The notes under the pieces were generated by a model. The model had not been told where the DNA came from, did not search any database, and was given only the letters and a program-made list of their open reading frames with translations. A stretch of DNA of 52,081 bases, taken from assembly GCF_030824435.1 (NCBI RefSeq), contig NZ_JAVBXS010000040.1:1-52081 (forward strand), in the 5' to 3' direction. Of this stretch, positions 48,020-52,081 are shown in pieces; position 1 is the first letter of the stretch; the number at the start of each line of letters is the position of its first letter. The position numbers and the translations under genes were made by a program. Source of the stretch: Rheinheimera sp. GTDB taxonomy: Bacteria > Pseudomonadota > Gammaproteobacteria > Enterobacterales > Alteromonadaceae.

Positions 48020-48228
48020 GATAAAAACTCCGTTAGATTTGATCCGAAAAATTACATTTCATTTGGCAGTATGTACGTTCAGACGTACTCACCTGACTCT
48101 GCCAGCAACCAGAAAAATTGCAAGCGCTTTTTGCCAAATTTCAAAGGTAAGTGTGGCCGGAAGTTTTCAGTCTGCCCTTCAGCAAAGCGCAGGTTTTTCA
48201 AAGCAAGTGCTGAACATGAGGCTTGGTT

Positions 48229-49110
48229 GTGACTAAAGATACCGATAAAAACCAGGCTCTTGAGATAAAAGATACCGACAGCAAAAACAATCGTTTTGCC
48301 GCGCCTTTAACCTGGGATCTCAACATCTGGTTGCAGAACCCGATTTTTGCCGATCTGAGCTTATTGTTTGAGGTAGCACAACAAACAGATTTTCCATCTC
48401 CCCAAATGCTCAGCAGCTGGTTGCCACCAGATGCTGGGGTTACTTTTGTCGACACTCTATTGCTGGAGCAAGACGGCCGTTATTACGAAGAATTTATTTT
48501 TAAGCGTAAAGAAATTCCAACCAGATTAAACAACTGGCATGACTTTTTTGGTGCTTTGATTTGGTGTTTATTTCCTAAAACAAAAACGCTGTTAAATCAG
48601 CTGCATATAGCTGAAATAGCCATGCATGGGCAAAAAACACGCAGCAAACTTCGTAACAAACTGACGTTATTGGACGAGTGTGGTGTGCTGGTACTTTATC
48701 AGCACCAGGCAGCGCCTGTGATAGAAGCTTTGCGCCAGCACCAGTGGCAAAGCGCTTTTGTCGACAACAGGCGGTTATGGCAGGGCGTGGATGCAACACC
48801 ACAGCTACAGGCGATGATTTTTGGCCACGCCAATTATGAAATGGCAACCCGGCCTTTTATTGGTTTAACAGGCAAAATGCTGGCAATTGAGGTTCAGACG
48901 GAATTTTTTCATTGGCCGTTGCGCCAACGTATTGATTTCATAGATACTGAGCTTGGTAAACAAATTGCTAACAACGATATTTTGCAACTAAACAATCAGC
49001 TGACGCCCTTGCCTTTATTGGGCGTGCCGGGTTGGTATGCGGCCAATCAGGTGGCTGATTTTTATCAGGATGCCAGTTATTTTCGGCCAAAAAGAACAAA
49101 CACAAAGTGA
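48229..49110 (+). CDS. DUF3025 domain protein
   Basis: Conserved protein of about 293 residues with the DUF3025 pattern: YYEEFIFKRKEIPTRLNNWHDFFGALIWCLFPKTK and LTLLDECGVLVL. No known function or catalytic motif. GTG at 48229 has GAGG 7 nt upstream; the TTG two codons earlier lacks correct spacing. Two near-identical KDTD stretches at the N-terminus (AAAGATACCGA repeated in DNA) look like a small internal duplication. It ends just before natA. Confidence 0.75.
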   Translation: MTKDTDKNQALEIKDTDSKNNRFAAPLTWDLNIWLQNPIFADLSLLFEVAQQTDFPSPQMLSSWLPPDAGVTFVDTLLLEQDGRYYEEFIFKRKEIPTRLNNWHDFFGALIWCLFPKTKTLLNQLHIAEIAMHGQKTRSKLRNKLTLLDECGVLVLYQHQAAPVIEALRQHQWQSAFVDNRRLWQGVDATPQLQAMIFGHANYEMATRPFIGLTGKMLAIEVQTEFFHWPLRQRIDFIDTELGKQIANNDILQLNNQLTPLPLLGVPGWYAANQVADFYQDASYFRPKRTNTK

Positions 49111-49142
49111 GTGTGGCCGGTTTTTGGGAGCAGGGAGTAGAG

Positions 49143-49928
49143 ATGATTGAAATAAAGCAGTTGGCAAAAGCTTTTGCCATTAGCAAACAACACAAGCTGT
49201 CGGACAGCGAAAAAAATGACGTGCGTTTTGGCGGTGACAGGTTCCATTCGGTGCGTGATGTGAGTTTTTCCTGTCAGGCAGGTGAAGTACTGGCGTTGCT
49301 TGGGCCTAATGGTGCCGGCAAAACCACCACTTTGCGTTTGTTATCTACCGCTTTGCAACCTGATAGTGGCTCAGTGCTGATTGATGGCCAGGATGTGATT
49401 AAAAAGCCGCTGCAAGCCCGCAAGCGTATTGGCTTTTTATCCAGCAGCACTGGTTTATATGGCCGTTTAACAGCCCGCGAAAATGTGGCTTATTTTGGCC
49501 GTTTGCATGGCATGAATGAAAACGATCTGAACCAACGCATCGATGAGCTTTTTACCCTGTTGCAGATGCACGAATTTGCCAACAGAAGGGCCGACAATAT
49601 GTCGACTGGCATGAAGCAAAAAACCGCCATTGCCCGCGCTGTGGTGCATTCACCCAAAGTGGTTATTCTGGATGAACCTACCACTGGCCTGGATATTATG
49701 ACGGTGCAGACTGTGCTGGATTTTATCCGTTCGTTAAAACAACAAGGCACACCGGTGATTTTTTCAACCCACCATTTAGATGAAGTGGCGGCGCTTTGTG
49801 ACCGGGTGGTGGTGATTCACGACGGTGTCAGTGCTTTTAACGGCAGTCTGGCGGAATTCCGTGCTTTAACAGCCGAAGGCGATTTAAGGGATGGATTTTT
49901 GCAGGTGATTAACAAGGAGGCAGTGTAA
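49143..49928 (+). CDS. natA: ABC transporter ATP-binding protein, NatA-type
   Basis: Cytoplasmic ATPase of 261 residues for the permease that follows. Walker A is GPNGAGKT (54-61), the signature is the degenerate STGMKQ (154-159), Walker B is VVILDEP (173-179), and the H-loop is FSTHHLD. The ATG at 49143 has GGGAG upstream; an earlier GTG overlapping the DUF3025 stop gives 12 extra unconserved residues. An insert between the start and Walker A (~15-32, DSEKNDVRFGGDRFHS) is slightly longer than usual. It resembles NatA of Na+ exporters; the substrate is uncertain. Confidence 0.85.
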   Translation: MIEIKQLAKAFAISKQHKLSDSEKNDVRFGGDRFHSVRDVSFSCQAGEVLALLGPNGAGKTTTLRLLSTALQPDSGSVLIDGQDVIKKPLQARKRIGFLSSSTGLYGRLTARENVAYFGRLHGMNENDLNQRIDELFTLLQMHEFANRRADNMSTGMKQKTAIARAVVHSPKVVILDEPTTGLDIMTVQTVLDFIRSLKQQGTPVIFSTHHLDEVAALCDRVVVIHDGVSAFNGSLAEFRALTAEGDLRDGFLQVINKEAV

Positions 49929-51131
49929 ATGTGGCAGGTGTATCAAAAAGAATTATTAGAGTTGATGCGTGACAAAAAAACGCTGATGTTTGTGGTGTTA
50001 TTGCCGCTGTTAATTTTCCCGTTGTTATTTGGCCTGATGGGACTGGTGATGAGTAATGTCAGCCGTCAGGCTGAAGCAGAAGAGCATCGATATGTAATTA
50101 TTAATGCAGAGCGGGCGCCAGCCTTTGCCGATGCTTTGTTTTATCATAAAAACTTCAAAAAAGTGGAGACAGATCTCACAGATGCCAGCGATTTAAAGCA
50201 GGCCATCCGCGATGATAAGTTTGATGTCGCTATTGTGATTCCAGCCGATTTTGATTTAAGCGCAGACAACTTAAATCAAAGCAAATGGCAGCTTATTCAT
50301 AACAGTTCGTCGCAATTGGATATGGTGTCCAAACACTTTAACGATTTGCTGAAAACTTTCAGTAAAAAGCTGCAACAAGACAAGCTGGCGGGCCTTGGGG
50401 TCAGTAGCGATAAAGTGGCCGCAGTGCTTGAGCCTGTCACAGTAGAACGGATAAATACCGCCGAAAACCGGGAAAATATCGGCGAAAAAATTGGTGGTTT
50501 TATCGCCTATTTACTGGTGCCACTGGTGCTGGCCGGTGCTTCTTACCCGGCCATGGATATAGGCGCTGGTGAAAAAGAGCGGGGCACTTTAGAAACTTTG
50601 TTAATTTGCCCCATCAGCCGCACTGCTATTGTGCTTGGCAAGTTTTTAACAGTGCTGACCACAGGCTTAGTGTCGGCAGCGCTGACAGTGATCAGTTTTG
50701 GCGGCTGGGGTTATCTGATTGGCTCTATGGCCGGTGTGGATGTGGTTGCCAAGACTATGGAAACCTTAGGTTTTATCGACTTAACGCTGATTTTAGCTTT
50801 GTTGTTGCCATTATCTGCCATTTTTGCCGCCATGCTTTTGAGCCTGTCTATTTACGCCCGTAGTTATAAAGAAGCGCAAAATTACATTGGCCCAGTCACT
50901 ATGGTGGTGTTTATGCCGCTGGTGGTGGCTATTCTGCCAGGCGTTGAGCTGAACTGGAAAACCGCTATGGTACCGGTGCTGAATGTGGCTTTATCAATTA
51001 AAGAATTGGTGAAAGGCACTATCGATTACCTGCTGCTGGCCGCGGTGCTTGGCTCAACCTTGTTGATAGCCGCTGGCGCCATTGCTTTTTGTGTGTCCTG
51101 GTTTCAAAAAGAAAAAGTGTTATTTCGTTAA
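49929..51131 (+). CDS. natB: ABC-2 type permease, NatB-like
   Basis: A 400-residue membrane partner of NatA. TM1 is at ~20-42, then a large extracytoplasmic loop (~45-185) and about five helices in the C-terminal half, with AGEKERGTLETLLICPISRTAIVLGKF, a hallmark of ABC-2/NatB-type exporters. The ribosome binding site AAGGAGG lies across the natA stop, and the ATG abuts it. Exported substrate (Na+, drug, peptide) unknown. Confidence 0.87.
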   Translation: MWQVYQKELLELMRDKKTLMFVVLLPLLIFPLLFGLMGLVMSNVSRQAEAEEHRYVIINAERAPAFADALFYHKNFKKVETDLTDASDLKQAIRDDKFDVAIVIPADFDLSADNLNQSKWQLIHNSSSQLDMVSKHFNDLLKTFSKKLQQDKLAGLGVSSDKVAAVLEPVTVERINTAENRENIGEKIGGFIAYLLVPLVLAGASYPAMDIGAGEKERGTLETLLICPISRTAIVLGKFLTVLTTGLVSAALTVISFGGWGYLIGSMAGVDVVAKTMETLGFIDLTLILALLLPLSAIFAAMLLSLSIYARSYKEAQNYIGPVTMVVFMPLVVAILPGVELNWKTAMVPVLNVALSIKELVKGTIDYLLLAAVLGSTLLIAAGAIAFCVSWFQKEKVLFR

Positions 51132-51199
51132 GCCTATGCCGGTGGCCGGTGCATTTTGCTGCCAGCCACCTATTGCGCCCTAAACTGCCGGAGAACCCA

Positions 51200-51973
51200 A
51201 TGTTTAAAGCTGTAGTCAATGCTTATGGCGGTTGTTATATAGGGCCTGAGCAGTTGGTGGTTGATTCTGTGCCTATTGCAGTTGCTGAGTTCGGGCTGCG
51301 GCTGACACAAAGTATCACACAGTGGCAACAGCAATATCAGCTGATCTGGCTTGAGTTGCCTGCTAGCTGCGCCGCTTTCATTCCAGATGCTTTAAAGCTT
51401 GGTTTTACCTATCACCACTGCCAGCCAGAGCGGCTGATGCTGGTAAAAAAACTACAGCAAAATAGCTATTTACCTTTGGCGGCAACTCATAGTATTGGGG
51501 TTGGTGCGCTGGTCTGGTCGCCGACCGGACAAGTGCTGATGGTGAAAGAGCAACCGCTTGCAGGCGAAAAACCCGGTTATTTTAAGTTGCCGGGTGGCAT
51601 GGTGGAGTCAAAAGAGCATTTAGCCAGCGCCGTAGTGCGCGAAGTACTGGAAGAAACCGGTGTTGTTGCCAGTTTTCATTCAGTGCTTGGTATGCGGCAT
51701 CATCACAAAGGCCAGTTTGGCGCGTCCAACCTTTATATTGTGTGTCAGTTATATGCCCAAACCACAGCTTTACAGGCGGCAGAAAATGAAATTGCCGAGG
51801 TGCGCTGGTTTGATGTTGAAACTTATTTTAACGATGAAAAAGCAAGTTTATACAATAAGTTAATTCTAAAGTCTGCCGTCAGTCAGTCGCGTTTGGTATC
51901 GCACCAGGTCGAGGGTTATATGAAATCGGCGGCTGACTATGAGATTTTTTTGCCCGCTGTCGCAAATGAATAA
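51200..51973 (+). CDS. Nudix hydrolase with pre-Nudix (NUDT6-like) domain
   Basis: A 257-residue protein. Residues 1-~92 resemble the pre-Nudix domain of eukaryotic NUDT6/plant NUDX proteins: LIWLELPASCAAFIPDALKLGFTYHHCQPERLMLVKKL. A Nudix domain follows (GVGALVWSPTGQVLMVKE), with the Nudix box at ~132-155 (GGMVES...REVLEETGV) and all Glu residues present. ATG 51200 has CGGAG 6 nt upstream and lies 68 nt after natB; an upstream open frame overlapping natB is a shadow. Substrate unknown (NADH/ADP-ribose class is plausible). Confidence 0.87.
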   Translation: MFKAVVNAYGGCYIGPEQLVVDSVPIAVAEFGLRLTQSITQWQQQYQLIWLELPASCAAFIPDALKLGFTYHHCQPERLMLVKKLQQNSYLPLAATHSIGVGALVWSPTGQVLMVKEQPLAGEKPGYFKLPGGMVESKEHLASAVVREVLEETGVVASFHSVLGMRHHHKGQFGASNLYIVCQLYAQTTALQAAENEIAEVRWFDVETYFNDEKASLYNKLILKSAVSQSRLVSHQVEGYMKSAADYEIFLPAVANE

Positions 51974-52067
51974 AAAATCCAAAATAGATCTGTCGTAAAA
52001 ACATCAACTTAATAAATTTGCGATAAGTGGTGCTTGAAAATTAACCAAAATTGCCGGAGGCTGCTGT

Positions 52068-52081
52068 TTGAATTTTAATCA
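52068..52081 (+). CDS. Possible start of a further gene (TTG), truncated
   Basis: GGAGG at 52056-52060 stands 7 nt before a TTG at 52068 that opens a frame to the window edge. Too short to identify. Confidence 0.2.

Overview
The window is a 52 kb piece of an ordinary gammaproteobacterial chromosome. FadR, AroC, PrmB, FklB, DsbB, PabB, NudL and SdaA read like Enterobacteria/Alteromonadales orthologues. Rhombosortase, a VF530 protein, a ChrR-type sigma/anti-sigma pair, a large GGDEF-EAL protein and moderate GC point to an aquatic Alteromonadales/Chromatiales-type organism such as Rheinheimera or Alishewanella. The genus is inference. No rRNA, tRNA, insertion sequence, prophage, integron or CRISPR array was recognised, and codon use looks even throughout.

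Layout. 1-6.8 kb: 3' end of prmB, then aroC, an HcaT-like MFS transporter, an aldehyde dehydrogenase, an ATP-NAD-kinase-like protein coupled to yfcL, and fklB. 6.9-8.3 kb: divergent dsbB and fadR. 8.6-10.8 kb: a three-domain sulfur enzyme (cysteine desulfurase + metallo-beta-lactamase + rhodanese), the most unusual protein here. 11.0-13.2 kb: ECF sigma factor and ChrR anti-sigma factor, divergent from an azoR-type quinone/azo reductase. 13.4-22.4 kb: exported S9 peptidase, two divergent RluA-type pseudouridine synthases, rhombosortase, gamma-glutamyltransferase with an enoyl-CoA hydratase/isomerase, a small lipoprotein and cysK. 22.5-27.3 kb: MoxR ATPase, CoxE-like VWA protein, RDD membrane protein, a long KAS III enzyme and a solo glycogen-binding-fold protein. 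27.7-33.1 kb: sdaA, nudL and pabB (the E. coli pabB-nudL-sdaA order), divergent from class I fumarase. 33.2-41.4 kb: a second exported S9 peptidase, a chemoreceptor and a 1216-residue GGDEF-EAL protein. 41.5-46.1 kb, minus strand: S-formylglutathione hydrolase, glutathione-dependent formaldehyde dehydrogenase, VF530, and a secreted beta-propeller-like protein whose stop overlaps the VF530 start. 46.3-52 kb: asnB, a DUF3025 protein, a NatAB-type ABC exporter and a Nudix hydrolase with a NUDT6-like pre-Nudix domain.

How the genes work together. Thiol/sulfur and redox handling recurs (dsbB, the fusion enzyme, sigma/ChrR, azoR, ggt, cysK, formaldehyde detoxification through glutathione), but the genes sit in separate transcription units. 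Likely co-transcribed groups are prmB-aroC, the NAD-kinase-like gene with yfcL, the sigma factor with chrR, ggt with the enoyl-CoA hydratase, moxR-coxE (perhaps with RDD), pabB-nudL, propeller-VF530-(frmA), and natA-natB-(nudix). Most units end in a clear hairpin plus T-run terminator. Several start codons were placed downstream of the longest open frame, using Shine-Dalgarno spacing, signal peptides and known family lengths.
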